Shown in pieces: positions 1-12,038 of a DNA stretch of 64,000 nt. The DNA is from Verpa conica. Lineage: Eukaryota; Ascomycota; Pezizomycetes; Pezizales; Morchellaceae. The stretch spans positions 434,001 through 498,000 of the forward strand of contig JAUFSD010000025.1 in assembly GCA_033030425.1 (NCBI GenBank). The letters are read 5' to 3'. Numbering within the stretch: position 1 is the first letter of the stretch; the number at the start of each line of letters is the position of its first letter. The notes below the pieces were generated by a model. That model was not told the origin of the DNA. It ran no database searches and worked only from the letters and a program-made list of their open reading frames with translations. The position numbers were made by a program, and so were the translations under genes.

Positions 1-3000
1 TATCGAAGCTCGCGCTGCTATTGAGGAGGAATTCGCCAAGAAGTTGCTGGCCCTTTCAAAAAAGCCTCTAGGTTCTAGCGAAACTGGAACCCTGAAGGGG
101 TCAATGGATGTCTTAAGGTTGGAGGTGGAAAGTATGGGTAAAGCGCATCAAAGCATTGCGGGTCAAATGAAGACCGAATTAGAAGAGCCGTTGACGGCCT
201 TTTCTGGTATGATACGAGAAAGGCGGAAAATTGTGCAGGGGGGCTGTGAGAAAATCCTGAAGCTCAAGATGCAACAGACCCAGCAAGTGAATAAGGTTAT
301 TCGCTTCTCTACAGCCACTATCAGCAGAAAAGGATAGAACTAATATGATAACAGACAAGAGATCGTTATGAACAAGACTGCTTAAAGATCAAGGGATACC
401 TTGCCCAAGGGCATATGGTTATGGGCCAGGAAGAGCGAAAGAATAAGGCTAGACTCGAAAAGACCCAAGCTGCCCTAGCTGGCTCAAACTCAGAGTATGA
501 ATCGGCTATCAAAGCACTAGAGGAGACTACCACCCGATGGAACAGGGACTGGAAGGCCGCTTGCGATGTATATCAAGCACCACCAACTATCGGAACTATT
601 GCTAATTTTTTTGCGAATAGAAATTCCAAGATCTTGAAGAAGAAAGAATCGATTTTCTCAAGGCTAGCCTGTGGACTTTTGCCAATGTATCGTCAACAGT
701 TTGCGTGCATGATGACGAGGTAAGTGTAAAATTGTGGCTTTTTGTCCCGATTTTAATCACCCTAACCCCAAATAGTCTTGCGAAAAAGTCCGAATGTCCT
801 TGGAAGATTGTGAAGTTGAGAAAGACATCACTTCCTTCATCCTGGACAGGGGAACTGGGCAAGATATCCCTGGTAAGATAAAATCACCTCCTTCAAAACC
901 TAGTTCTAACAGTGCAAAGATGCGCCTAAATACATCAATTTCTGCCGTGGCGACGTCTCAGATGATGGGCTTTCAGAAGCTGGAGGGGAAAACTACAGTG
1001 TAGCCAAATTCCCACGACCTGGAAACCCAACTTATAGGTCTTCCTCTCCAAACCCCTCCACGGCTTCTTCTTCCCAGTCTGGATCTACACCACCATCAGA
1101 GGTAATGTCCCGTATCCAAAGTAAACCTACTCCCGAACCACAGTCCCAGAGCACTAGATCCCGAGACCGGCAGCGCCGCGAGTCCGAACGTCAAGAATTG
1201 GAAAGAAGAGAGCTCGAACGGCGTGAACACGAACGACGTGAGCTTGAGCGTCGTGAACATGGTCGCCGCAGCAGTCGTGACCAACGTCTTCGGTCTGCTG
1301 AACCACTCACGCCACCCGCCAACCGCGAGATTGTTCAGAACCCGACATCGTCTTCGAGGTCCCGCCGTGATACTCAATATGCTCTGTCCCAGCAACAGAG
1401 CTCATCTACAACGTCAAGGAATCAGCGGTATGAGAGAGAACATGCGCAACGTCAGTCAATTCAAAATACACCCCATAATGAGTATCCACTGGATGGGATG
1501 ACCATGTATTGTCGCCCGGGGACCCTTGTTTCTGACGCTGGTAGTTCGAGTGGAAGTCCAGTTGCCCGCCCATCTAGTAGTCACGCTTCAGGAAGCGACT
1601 ATTCAAACCCGACGTCCGTTTCGAGCCTCGGCGACGTTGTACCACCCCCCAGTCTTAGCAACGATCGCAGGGGGTCTCCAACAAAACAACAAATCGCCGA
1701 AAAGGGGGGCGATCCCGCTCAGAAACGTAAAAGTGGATTCTTCAGTGGTGGCGGCCCATTTAGGAGGAAGAGCAAAAGCGAAAAGGAACGCCAGGTACAG
1801 TTGCAACAGCAGCAGGCTCAACAGCAGCAGGCTCAACAGCAGCAGCAACAGCAGCAACAGGCAGCCCAACAGGAGCAGCGCCGTATCGAGGCCCAGCGAC
1901 AGCAGGAACAGGCCCAAACCAGGCCAACAGGCTCCGCAAGGAGTAATCGCAGCACTTGGGCTCCAGGAACAATTAACAAGAATACTATTGCTGCCCAAAA
2001 TGGTCAAAGCAGAAGTGGGTATGATAGTGGTTCTTCTAATCGACGCCAACAGGCTGGGCTCATGATTGGCAATAATCGTCACGAGAGCCCTGAGCCTATT
2101 GACCCTAGGGCTAGTTTAGCATTGAATGTCGGAGGAAATGTGTTTGATGTGTCAACACCCGAGATCAAGGATAGGAATAGGCAGAAGGCGCAAGAGGAAG
2201 AGCTCCCGGACCTTGATCCCATCGCACAGGCGTTAGCAGAGTTGAAGGGCGTGACGAAAGGCTCAACTGGTAGTAGGAATACAGCAGATAGGTATTTTGG
2301 ACTAGCAACCCCTGCCCCTGGTTCGACCCCCGCTCCTGGCTCAACACCTGCTCCTAGTTCGAACCCTGGGCCGGCGCCCTCCCAACGCGGAACACCCCTC
2401 CCTGGGTATGCCCCAGCAAAGTCTAGCGCTTTGGGCCTTCCACCTCCTGCTTTCACCTCTGCGCAGATGATTGAGTCTACCCAGAGATATGTCAACCAGA
2501 GAGACCAAATGTTGGATGGCCCTCCCCAGATGCCTGCTGCAGCTGAGGAGAATCGATCGAGAGACGGTTCTGGACGGCAAAGGGCGAAGACCATGGACTA
2601 TGCTGGCACTCGCACGCAGTCTCGCCAGAGTTCCCATGACGCACCTAGAAGTCGACAGGAGAATAATAGATCAGTTAGCCCTGTCCCAACAAATCGAAGC
2701 GTCAGTCCACGCCCACAGATATATGGAGATGATAGGTACCGTAATGGTTCACCTCAGATGAACAGTTACTCCCGCGGAAGTTCTCCAAATCCATACACGC
2801 AATCTCGACCAGGGACAGCAAACTCCAAAGGTCAATATACTGCTTACTCTCACCGTTCTATATCACCAATGCCTTCTGGGCAGGAGATTGCTCTAAGTGG
2901 CTTCAGGACACATTCACCTGCACCAAGTCACCATAGCAGAAATGACAGTTACGGGTCAAGGGGGAGGAGCCATGCTGGAAGTGTCCGAGGCGGTTATGAC

Positions 3001-3383
3001 GGGAATAACTCAAGGCAGAGTTATTACGAAGGTAGCCAGATTGGAAGCCAGGTTGGAGCTATTGCGACATATCAAGGACAGGTTGCCCGACCTCGGAGCA
3101 AGAGCGTGGTTGATACTAGCAGACAATACAGTAGAGAGGGCAAGCCTATCATGCATTATGGTGAGTGATCTACATCCTAGCGGTCTAAAATCTCAATCCT
3201 AACTATTCTGCAGCAAGAGCGATGTATCACTACCAAGCCGCCATCCCCGAGGAGCTATCTTTCGCAAAGGGAGATATCTTGGCGGTATTAAGGCAGCAAG
3301 ATGACGGATGGTGGGAGTCGGAGATTGTCGGTGTACAGGGTAGGCCGGGATTGGTACCAAGCAATTATCTCCAGACTTGCTAG
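1..3383 (+). CDS. F-BAR and SH3 septation protein (Cdc15/Imp2/Hof1 family), 5' truncated
   Basis: The gene enters from the left edge with frame starting at base 2; 1037 residues are visible. Exons are 2-295, 355-567, 621-719, 776-872, 920-3160 and 3214-3383. The first four exons encode the coiled F-BAR helices (IEEEFAKKL near the start, then AARDRYEQDC-like and DLEEERIDFLK motifs and the IPDAPKYINF segment that follows the F-BAR). The large exon encodes a disordered Ser/Pro/Arg linker with an RE/ER-rich stretch, a polyglutamine run (about 1794-1872) and a short tandem repeat rich in PAPGST (about 2311-2380). The last exon is a complete SH3 domain (ARAMYHYQAAIPEELSF, WWESE, GLVPSNYL). Family members bind membrane and scaffold the actomyosin ring at septa. 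The linker may be too long for Hof1; assignment within Cdc15/Imp2/Hof1 is not resolved. Confidence 0.9.
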
Positions 3384-4826
3384 AGCGGTTCAAAGCTATA
3401 CCTTTAAATCTTAGTGTACTGCTTAATATCACTTTGGGAAGTGGGAAGTGTGAGGGTGTATCTTGATCGGAATATTCATTGAATTATTGGGTTATTTCTT
3501 ATTTGTTTTGAGGGGGCTGAGCGTTGGGAGGTTTGTGTTTTGGGGGGTTATCGCGATGAATGCGGAACGCAAGTGTGCTCATAAAAATACTTGGTAGGCC
3601 AACTACTTTCTATATCTTTTTTTGTCTTGATTATTAGCGTGCTTTCTTGCCTTTTGGTTTATTATTTCTCATGTCCTTATACCTCTTAGTTTTACATGTA
3701 GTTGGCATCTGCTCAGCGCGTATATTTTTTCCTTCTGTTAATTTCTTTATATCTACCAATGCCCACTCTACGTGGATTGTTTCTCTCCTTTCTTTCTTAG
3801 TGGAAAATTGGTCAATGATCAATATATCATGTTTTCTGACCTTTTTTCTTTGCCCTTTTTGTTTCTCTTTTTTTCCGTCACGGTGAACGAAGAATCGGAG
3901 CAAACGTATGAAGAAGCTTTGTCTCATGATTGAAAACTTTACCTGCAGCACAATATCCCTTTTACTGTACTTAGCAGTAAAAAAGCAAACATTAACATCC
4001 TTTTTTTGTATATATGATTTTATCTCTGGTGGCTGGTTCGCGGCTTCCTATTATATGCTCGTAAAATTCAGTGAATCAGTTGATGTTATGAATTTCCCTT
4101 TCTCTTTCAGGTGCCTGTATATTTCGGTGGGTGAGTGGACTTTGGGAGCTAGGGTGTTTTTACTGGGTTACCTGGGATTTTATAGTGTGAGGTACATAGC
4201 CCGAGTGTTACCAGTATGTCTACCCAAGTTACTTTTTAAGAATATGAGAACTGAAGCCTATCATAATTAGTAAGAGTCTAAGGTCAATAAGAAATGACTT
4301 TATATTTACGTTAAAGTCATCCGAAGTGTTAACTACACGTTCCCTCAATATTATATCAATAACACAATATTTAAGGGTCCCTTTCAGGAAAATTACTTAG
4401 ACAATATTTCAGATTTTAAAGCGCATCAACTCCAGTGCTATATTTGATTGCAGTATTATTTACAAGAGGTGAATTACATAGCACCTGGGCATTCCTGTGG
4501 TTACTTTATGATTCTCACAAAATACCGCGGGACACGTCAAATATGTAACTACTAGGATCAGACCGAGACATGCAGGTAAAGTCTGGGCACAGCTGATGTT
4601 TACCAATGATAACTTAACCATATCTACCAAAACACTCCGTGATACCAGACAAGGCTGAACACAACAACCCCGCAGTTTTTGGTTTCTGTGAAACCCAAGC
4701 GCAGGTATCTCCACGAAAAACCTCTACTAGTTAAGCTTATACCAAACAGAAGCATTATTTCCTCGGTATAGCGGTAGTCAAATAATACCGAGTTTACCTA
4801 CCTACAACGCAAGCCCCAGCTGTAAG
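3384..4826. other. Intergenic, AT-rich, no gene seen
   Basis: About 1.4 kb between the F-BAR gene and the NLR. Long T and pyrimidine runs lie at 3600-4000. The open frames here have low-complexity composition and no recognisable motifs. I see no RNA gene and no inverted repeat. Confidence 0.6.
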
Positions 4827-7800
4827 ATGGCCGAAGTTGTAGGTCTCGCCGCGAGCATTGCCGGCTTAATTACAATCACAGCACAGATCACCGACATGAG
4901 CTGTAAATATTTTACCGGAGTAAAGCAGGCGCCACAAGAGATATCAGAACTTTTAAATGAACTCAACTTACTTAACGAAATGCTCACCGCTTTACGAATC
5001 ATTGCCGATAAGAGCCCGCATTCGATAGTCCTAAGGAAGCTCATCGAAAAACCCAAGGGCTCTGATGTAGAGCCTCTCGAAGGATGTCTCAACGCGTTGA
5101 AAAGCCTTAAGTATACCTTAGAGAAGCCAGAAGGGGGGAGGATAAAAAAGATATTTCGCCGTCTCAGATGGCCATTGAAAAAAGCAGACACGCAAGAGTA
5201 TAAAAACCGGATTGAAACGCAGAGGAGCCTTTTCACAACAGCATTAAGTATCGATCACCTGTACGTTAGCGCTACATCACTTTTAGGCAATACCGGGTTG
5301 CTAATACAAGTTTAAGATCCCTAGCGACTGAAATCAACGTGACTGTTGGGAACACAGAGGTCGCTGTTCAGAACCTCCAGGCTGAGGCTGAAGTAGAGAA
5401 AACAGCTCGTTATGGTAAGTAGTTATATTTCAGTATATTAATGTATATTTCCTACTAATCAAAGTGTTTCTCAATTAGCGGAAAAACGAACAGAAAAGCG
5501 GGATAGTGTCCTCCGCTGGCTACATTCAGATGATACGGATACGAGGCATATGCAAATTACTAGCAAACGACACAAGAATACCGGAGGGTGGATCTTTGAA
5601 ACACCAGAGTTTCGGGAGTTCGAGAAGCCCTCGGACCTAGCACCAAAGTCTCGCTTACTATGGGGTTATGGTATTCGTATGTCTAACAGTCTGTTATATT
5701 ATAAAACTGGTACTGACTGGGGTCTAAACCACTATAGCTGGGGCTGGGAAATCATTCTTAAGGTATGCGATTTTATTATCTCCTGGGCTTAGGTCTCTCG
5801 TAACTAATACAACTATCTCTGCCGTAGCTCCCTCGTGATCGATCATTTTCTAGACCGAGCGGCCGCGAAAAACTACGGAGTAGCCTATGTATACTTCGAC
5901 TTCAAAGAGAGAGAAAAACAAACGCCAATTTACACTCTTGCTAGCTTGGTTAAGCAACTTGGATCTCAAATTGGGAATCTTTCTGCAGAACTTGAAAAGG
6001 TGCATGATCAATGCAAAGCTCCTCAAGGTCGAGAGAAGCCCACATTTGAGGAGCTATATACCGTCCTAACTGCGATGTTTGGGTCATTCGATCAAGTCTT
6101 TTTGATCTTTGATGCACTAGATGAGTGTGACCAAAGGGGTCAACGAACAGGCCTTCTAAAATTATTTCATTGCATGGAAAAGGATAAAGCCAATGTGTTT
6201 GTGACTAGTCGCCAGCACCCAGGGGATATTCGGGAATCCTTCCTCGAGGCCCCAAAGATCGAGCTATCAGCACAAAAAGAGGATATCGCAACCTATATCC
6301 GGCAAACAATCGATGGAGAACCGCAAGCAAAGCGTCTTATTGAGCAAGCAAAGTGCCAGGAGCAGATTATATCCGATCTTACTGAATGTGCTAACGGGAT
6401 GTAAGTGGTTCCCTCCTCCCTCTCTTCTTTGACACTTAGGGTTCTGCTAGAATATTAACTCATTTAGGTTTTTGCTTGTCCGTTTCCACATAGAATATTT
6501 GTGCCAACAAACCACCGGGAGACAAATCCGCGCCGCACTTGAGAGGTTAAAGACCTCTTCGACAGAAGAGAGGCCTTTGGATGATACCTATAATAGGGCT
6601 ATGGAAACAATCCGCAAACAACCCGTTGTGCGAGCAAACCTAGGGATAGCCGTGCTCGAATGGCTAGTCAAAGCAAAGCGCCCACTTACGGTTGATGAGC
6701 TTCGAATCGCAGTATCAATAGAGCCAGACCGGTACGAACTCGACGAGCTGGAATTCCTAGTTGACATGGCAACAATTCTCGACGTTTGTGCTGGTCTGAC
6801 AATGTTTGACAAAGATAGCAACACCGTTCGTCTTGTTCACTACACAGTTGAGGAATACGTTCTAAAGAATGTAATAACCTCAAGTACGGAATTCACACTC
6901 GCCAGGGCCTGCATGACCTTTATTTCCTTCGATGCCTTCGCACAAGGCCCCTGCGAAGATATATATACTTTGAGAGCTCGGTTCAGATCATACCCTTTCC
7001 TGTACTACGCAGTACCTTATCTAGACCACCACTTTACAGTGTGTGATCAGACCTTAACCACTGATATGGTTTTTAAATTTCTTAAGAGCCTAGGTGTTGT
7101 TTCCTCTTATAGCCAAGCTTACCGCTATTACGAGGAACTCAAGTATGATCACAGCTATATCTCCGACTATCCAAAAGATCGCTCACCTCTACACCTTGCA
7201 TCCGCCATAGGGCACCTTTTAATACTACAGACATTGCTAGATGGGGGAACCGATATCCTTGCGCGAGATGATACAGGCCAAACAGCTCTTCACGGTGCTG
7301 TTAGGTATGGCAAAGATGGGGCGGCGAAGCTGCTCATTGAGAACGGGGCCGACCTTTCATCCAAAGACGGAAGCGGGGATACGGCACTACATATGGCTAT
7401 TACGTGTAGTAATGATACGATGGCGAAGCTACTCATTGAGAACGGGGCCGACCTTTCAGCCAAAGACGGAAGCAGGCGTACGGCACTACATATGGCTATT
7501 ATGGGTAGTAATGATACGGTTGTGAAGCTGCTCATTGAGAACGGGGCCGACCTTTCAGCCAAAGACGGAATCGGGGATACGGCACTACATACGGCTATTA
7601 TGGGTAGTAATGATACGATGGTGAAGCTGCTCATTGAGAGCGGGGCCGACCTTTCATCCAAAGACGGAAGCGGGGATACGGCACTAGATATTGCTATTAT
7701 GTGTAGTAATGATACGATGGTGAAGCTGCTCATTGAGAGCGGGGCCAACCTTTCAGATCTAAACGGCGAAGGGCATAAACCATTAGCCCTTGCGACTATG

Positions 7801-7890
7801 ATTGGATACGAGAAAGTATCTCGTATCATTCAAGCAGCACTAGACGAGCAGGCCGCAGTTAGAATAACTATTAAAAGTAGTAAAGAGTAA
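4827..7890 (+). CDS. NACHT-ankyrin NLR (STAND) protein
   Basis: Exons are 4827-5260, 5311-5414, 5479-5676, 5738-5762, 5828-6400 and 6468-7890, giving 918 residues. The first 120 residues (MAEVVGLAASIAGLITITAQ..., then a leucine-rich helical stretch) resemble the fungal N-terminal domain found on STAND proteins. The NACHT domain has Walker A (GIPGAGKSF, near residue 250), created only when the 25-nt exon 5738-5762 is spliced in, and Walker B (FLIFDALDECD, near 350). Residues from about 680 are ankyrin repeats; the last four are almost identical. Fungal NLRs of this design act in non-self recognition, heterokaryon incompatibility or response to other organisms; the effector role of this N-terminal domain is not known. 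The gene appears intact. No partner effector gene lies beside it. Confidence 0.9.
7327..7756 (+). repeat. Tandem 99-bp ankyrin-coding repeats
   Basis: Units start at 7327, 7426, 7525 and 7624, with a partial unit from 7723. Each encodes one 33-residue ankyrin repeat of the pattern KLLIENGADLS.KDG....AL. Neighbouring units differ at roughly one base in ten. The differences cluster at codons for the loop after KDG and for the positions after AI, while the rest is nearly unchanged. Confidence 0.95.
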
Positions 7891-8831
7891 ATAGATATCC
7901 GTGAATCAGTACTTCGCGAAAACGGAATCTCCCTTCTACACAAAACACTCTTTTTTAACGGACAAGAATCAATATTATCTCTTATTTTCATTTCAAAGTT
8001 ATACGCTTATGGACGACAGGTTATTTGTAGCAAGGAGAGATGGTAGAGGTTTCGAGGATCAAACAGGTTAGAGATATGTTATCTTTTTCTTAGTAGTCAA
8101 GGCGTTATAGTGATTTACAAAGATTTATCAAGGAGATATTGTTCTTGTTTTTTAAGTATTTTCGAAAGGAGTACCACTCTGGGGGGGAGTTAATACTACA
8201 TTGTAACAACAAAACACCATAAACTAGCTATTTTCCAAAGGTTAACCCCACCTACTACTCAATTCCTGAGTCGTAGTCACAAATCAGCAACAGACACCAC
8301 TTAAAATTCTAAACAGCCTATTGAATATTGTACTGCCTACATAGCTAACATCACACATATGCCTATCCACCCATTTTATTATCTAGGCATATATATTGCA
8401 CTCTATTGATAGTAGTCTACCCCCTTACTTCCTCAAACACAGTTTTCAATTCAAATATTACCAAACCCAACCCACGAGGGACGACTATTCTCCCCAATGT
8501 CTAAACCGCAGAATTATCATTACTGTAACGCAACCCGACAAATAAAAGAAGAGCAGATATCACCCAGAATCACCTAGAAGACAGACGAATCTTCTAGCGG
8601 TTCTAGAGGAGGTTGACTTTAATATTAACTTATATTAGCACTACACTAACTAGTTGGACGTTATTTATAGTGTATCATGGATGGTCACTCGGAATCTATG
8701 CTGGGCCAGAATCTCTCTATTTATATTGTACTATACTACTGTAATCAGAAACGACCGCGAATTAGAAATCAAAACTATTCTTCCTAACCCCTCTACTCCC
8801 TTTTCCAGAGCCAGTCTCACCTTCAGCTACC
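7891..8831. other. Intergenic, no gene seen
   Basis: About 940 bp between the 3' ends of the NLR and of the convergent SCI1-like gene. It is AT-rich, without long open frames, RNA signatures or inverted repeats that I can support. Confidence 0.6.
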
Positions 8832-9996
8832 TTAATGAAACTTCGTAGCCAACTGCTTCAACATCGCCATCGTCTTCTCCTCCTTAACCCTATGCATCAA
8901 CAACCTCTCCTCTCTTTCCGCAATCCTTGCCTGCAATAACTGCTCTTTCCGTAACTCGCGATCGTTCTTCTTTCTCTCCAAAGCCGCCTTCTTCTGCTTA
9001 AACCCCTCCGTCCCCCCCTCCCCTCCGCCCATAAGTGTAGAGTCATCCAGCTCCACATCCGGAGACTTCTCACGAAAAGACTGCATCTTAGCATTGAGTT
9101 CCTTCTTCTTCTCCACACGGCGTTCGTGAGTCCCTGCAGCCGCGCGCGGTACCAGCTCATCAAGGAGGGCAGCCTGTGCTTTCCGGTCCTGTTTCCGCTC
9201 AAACTTCAAGTCTGCACGAGCATAAGACGCATCTTCCGCCATTTGTTCTATAAACCATTAGAGCCAGCCTAAGCTCACAGAATAAGAATATAACCTACCT
9301 CTCTGTAACTCCAAATCCTCAACTGTGGGCACTGTTGGCCCCACCTTCGCTGTTCGTCCCGCTGGCTCATGGCCAGGTAGAAACGGGCCCACGACCTCAT
9401 CCTCACTATCGTCTTCTTCCTCGGGCCCGGGCTCGGGCTCTACACGTTTCACCTTCTTTCTCTCCGGCTCTGGATCGGCCTTCTCGTCTGGTTTGACACC
9501 TCGCTGGTTCACAACTCGGTCATACCACCCCCTCGCTAGCTCCCCACGATTACTGCCAATTAGTCCCTGCGACTCTTGAGATGGGGGTAAGTGTGCGGGA
9601 TGGATGGGTAATATACTAGTGTGTCACGAAGCGCTTGAAGCGGCCTTTTAACTCGCGGCTCTCGAGGTCGCGGAGGATCAGCCCCTTTTGGATATCGAGG
9701 TAGTCGGCAAAGATCTCACGAACGTGGGGATCGTCGAGTGCGTGTTTTGTGAGTGCAGGGGCATTGAACGGGAGGAGGACTGGGACAGCGGGGGAAGGAG
9801 AGCGCGTGCGTTTGTGGTGTCCCCGCGGTGAAGGGGAGCGGTGGTGTCTACTTGAGTGGTGGCGCGAGGAGTGGTGACGGCGCTCTGGGGAGCGAGAACG
9901 GGAGCGGTGGGAGGAGCCATGACGAGAAGGGGAACGGGAGTCACTGCGGCGGCGGTGGCTGTGGTGATGATGCGAACGGTGGTGTTTTGAATCCAT
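8832..9996 (-). CDS. SCI1-like conserved fungal nuclear protein
   Basis: Exons on the minus strand are 9996-9617, 9552-9299 and 9247-8832, giving 349 residues. Start is the ATG at 9996 (MDSKHHRSHHHH). Residues 1-90 are rich in Arg, Ser and His, like splicing-associated proteins. A conserved block follows (LPFNAPALTKHALDD...FADYLDIQKG...KGRFKRFV, joined by splicing to NRGELARGWYD); the WNRGxL-type end recalls the style cell-cycle inhibitor 1 (SCI1) domain. Next come an acidic/lysine-rich stretch, the motif VGPFLPGHEPAGRTAKVGP and a long charged helix to the C-terminus (KEEKTMAMLKQLATKFH). Some fungal genomes label the family an RNA helicase, but no helicase motif is present. Function is unknown; a nuclear RNA-related role is inferred from composition only. 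It is divergent from TRAPPC12. Confidence 0.85.
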
Positions 9997-10177
9997 CTTT
10001 GGGGGAGGGAAGGGAGAGAGAGAGAGAGAGAGAGAGAGATGAGGAACTGAGAGAGACTTCTTTGGATGAGGTTGAGGAAGATTACCCGGACTGTCGCCGA
10101 TAAGTCGCGATAACAATCTTTGTAGGGGATCTGGGTGTCTTTGGATATCTTCAACCCTCAGCCCTGTGAACTTCCCA
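9997..10177. promoter_or_regulatory. Bidirectional promoter with (GA)n tract
   Basis: 181 bp separate the start codons of the SCI1-like gene (minus) and TRAPPC12 (plus). The interval holds a GA dinucleotide run at about 10013-10039 close to the minus-strand start. A shared promoter is inferred from spacing and orientation. Confidence 0.55.
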
Positions 10178-11668
10178 ATGGCTTCAATACCTCCGGATTC
10201 TGCCCTCAAGAAGGGTCATGTCCGGAATACCCCCTCAGTAGATGAGCGCCGAGGTCTGCTCCCTCCCTCCCACACTCCAGCAAGAGCTCCAATAGCTAAC
10301 AGCTTCAGTCGCCGTTCCCCGCCGTCGTACTAAAGGTCCCCTCGATTTCGAAGAAAAGTAATTCCTCCCTCTCTCTATATGTATATATAATATAAATTAT
10401 ATATCATGTATCATATATAACCAGCCCTTTAAAATAACTAATACTATCAAGTCCTCCTCTAAAAGCAATCGAATCAATCACTTCCCCTACAACAGCCCCC
10501 TCAACCCCCCTCACAGCAGCCCTCACAACCTCCCTCCCAATGTCCCCCCAAGAAGCCTCTGCTATATCCCGCGACTTCACCTACCTCCGCCACCCCCAAA
10601 ACTTCCACAATCTCCCCTCCCAAACCCTCCCCGCGCCGTTCCGGACCTCTCAGCCCCCTTCCTCCACCCCCCTCGAGACCCTCATCTCCACCGGCCACTT
10701 CCGCGCCGCCGCCATCACAGCCGCAAACACCCTGATAGACACCACAAAGCCCCTCTCCCCAGAAGAGATCTTCAACCTCTGGTATATCCGCCTGAGCTCA
10801 CTAACCCTCATCGGCTCCACCCCCACAGCAGCCCAAGAGATCAAAGTCCTCAGCGATCTCTCCTCAAACTTCTACCGCGACACCACAACATCAGTCTGTC
10901 TCCTCCCCTGGGAGCTACGGGTCCTCGCTGTCAGGCTACAGGCTATCGGCTTCAACGACTGGCGGCGGAGTATAGGTCTCTACTACGAGCTCGCCCGGGA
11001 GGCCCGTGCAGCGATCCTACAAGCCGATGCTACAGCTGAGCAGCGGAGCACATGGCGGAGGAGGCTCCGGGATCTTGGCTTGAGGGTTGGCAGTGCACTC
11101 GTGGAGATGGGGGATCTTGCCGCGGCAAGCCGGCATCTTGAGGGATTAAGGGTGGAGGAGGAGGAGGATGGTGGGGGTGAGGGTGAGGGAACAAGGGTGG
11201 GGGCGGATATTCGGACTGCACTGTGTCTACTGTATATTCGTATTGGGAACCTCACAGCAGCAAGGGAATGTCTAGATGGTGATGAGAATGATCAGGTCCT
11301 ACAGGCGCTCTTTCAGATGGCGGAGGGGAAGTGGGATGCGGCCGTGGAGGCGTGGAAAGAGGTGGTAGAGAAGGAACCGGGGGAGATGCAGACGAGTAAT
11401 CTGGCAGTTTGTTTACTATATACTGGGAGGCTTGAGGAGGTATGTTCCTCTAATATACCATTTTATATATATAAGTACTAACGCTATGTAGGCAAGGAAG
11501 GTACTCGAGGCACAGATCGACGGGAAGATTGCATTCCCGGGGTTGACGTTCAATCTTTCGACAATATACGAGCTATGTAGCGACAATTCTAAGGCGTTGA
11601 AAATGACACTTGCAGAACGTGTGGCGGGGATGGGGAAGGAGATGGTGGGGTCGAGTTTTAAGATGTGA
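10178..11668 (+). CDS. TRAPP complex subunit TRAPPC12-like TPR protein
   Basis: Exons are 10178-10253, 10309-10357, 10452-11439 and 11492-11668, giving 429 residues. The start at 10178 opens a short N-terminal tail (MASIPPDSALKKGH) ending in RRRTKGPLDFEE, a motif typical of the fungal family. The main exon is an alpha-helical TPR-like solenoid: FRAAAITAANTLI, LWYIRLSSLTLIG, LLPWELRVLAVRLQ, GLRVGSALVEMGDLAAASRHL, TALCLLYIRIGNLTAAREC, and SNLAVCLLYTGRLEE joined by splicing to ARKVLEAQ; the end FNLSTIYELCSDNSKALK is characteristic. TRAPPC12 proteins belong to the TRAPPIII tethering complex in ER-Golgi traffic and autophagy. A low-complexity GGG/acidic insert (near 11160-11200) lies inside the solenoid. 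Confidence 0.82.
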
Positions 11669-12038
11669 TGGGCCGAGATACTTACTCTCTGGTCATGGAG
11701 GATCTAGGAGGTTATGTTTCCTGTCTTTCGTGATATCTGATTAAACTCGTCTAGAAGTGTTCCTTCATCATATGATATCACTCGATGATGTGTGGATAAT
11801 TATCTAAAGTTTTTCCCGCCTCAATAGAGAGGCCAGTAACTTACATTTCATTGAGAGTGTTACCATAGAATAATAATAGTGATGAGAGTACAACGTGTAT
11901 AGCCATTATTACTAGAATACAGCCCCAGCCTAAAGCAAAGAAAAGTAACAGTGAAATCCTTTTTATATGCCAAGAAAGCCCACTGGTGAATAAAACGCCG
12001 TAATAGTCCACCCACCTTTAAATTCTCCTTGAATTCTT
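11669..12038. other. Convergent 3' intergenic region
   Basis: 370 bp between the stop codons of TRAPPC12 and CDC123. AT-rich; probably the two 3' untranslated regions. No other feature seen. Confidence 0.6.

Noticed and set aside
1096..3202. Several overlapping frames of 60-180 codons on both strands
   Set aside because: They lie within the large exon of the F-BAR gene, whose frame continues to a proper SH3 domain.
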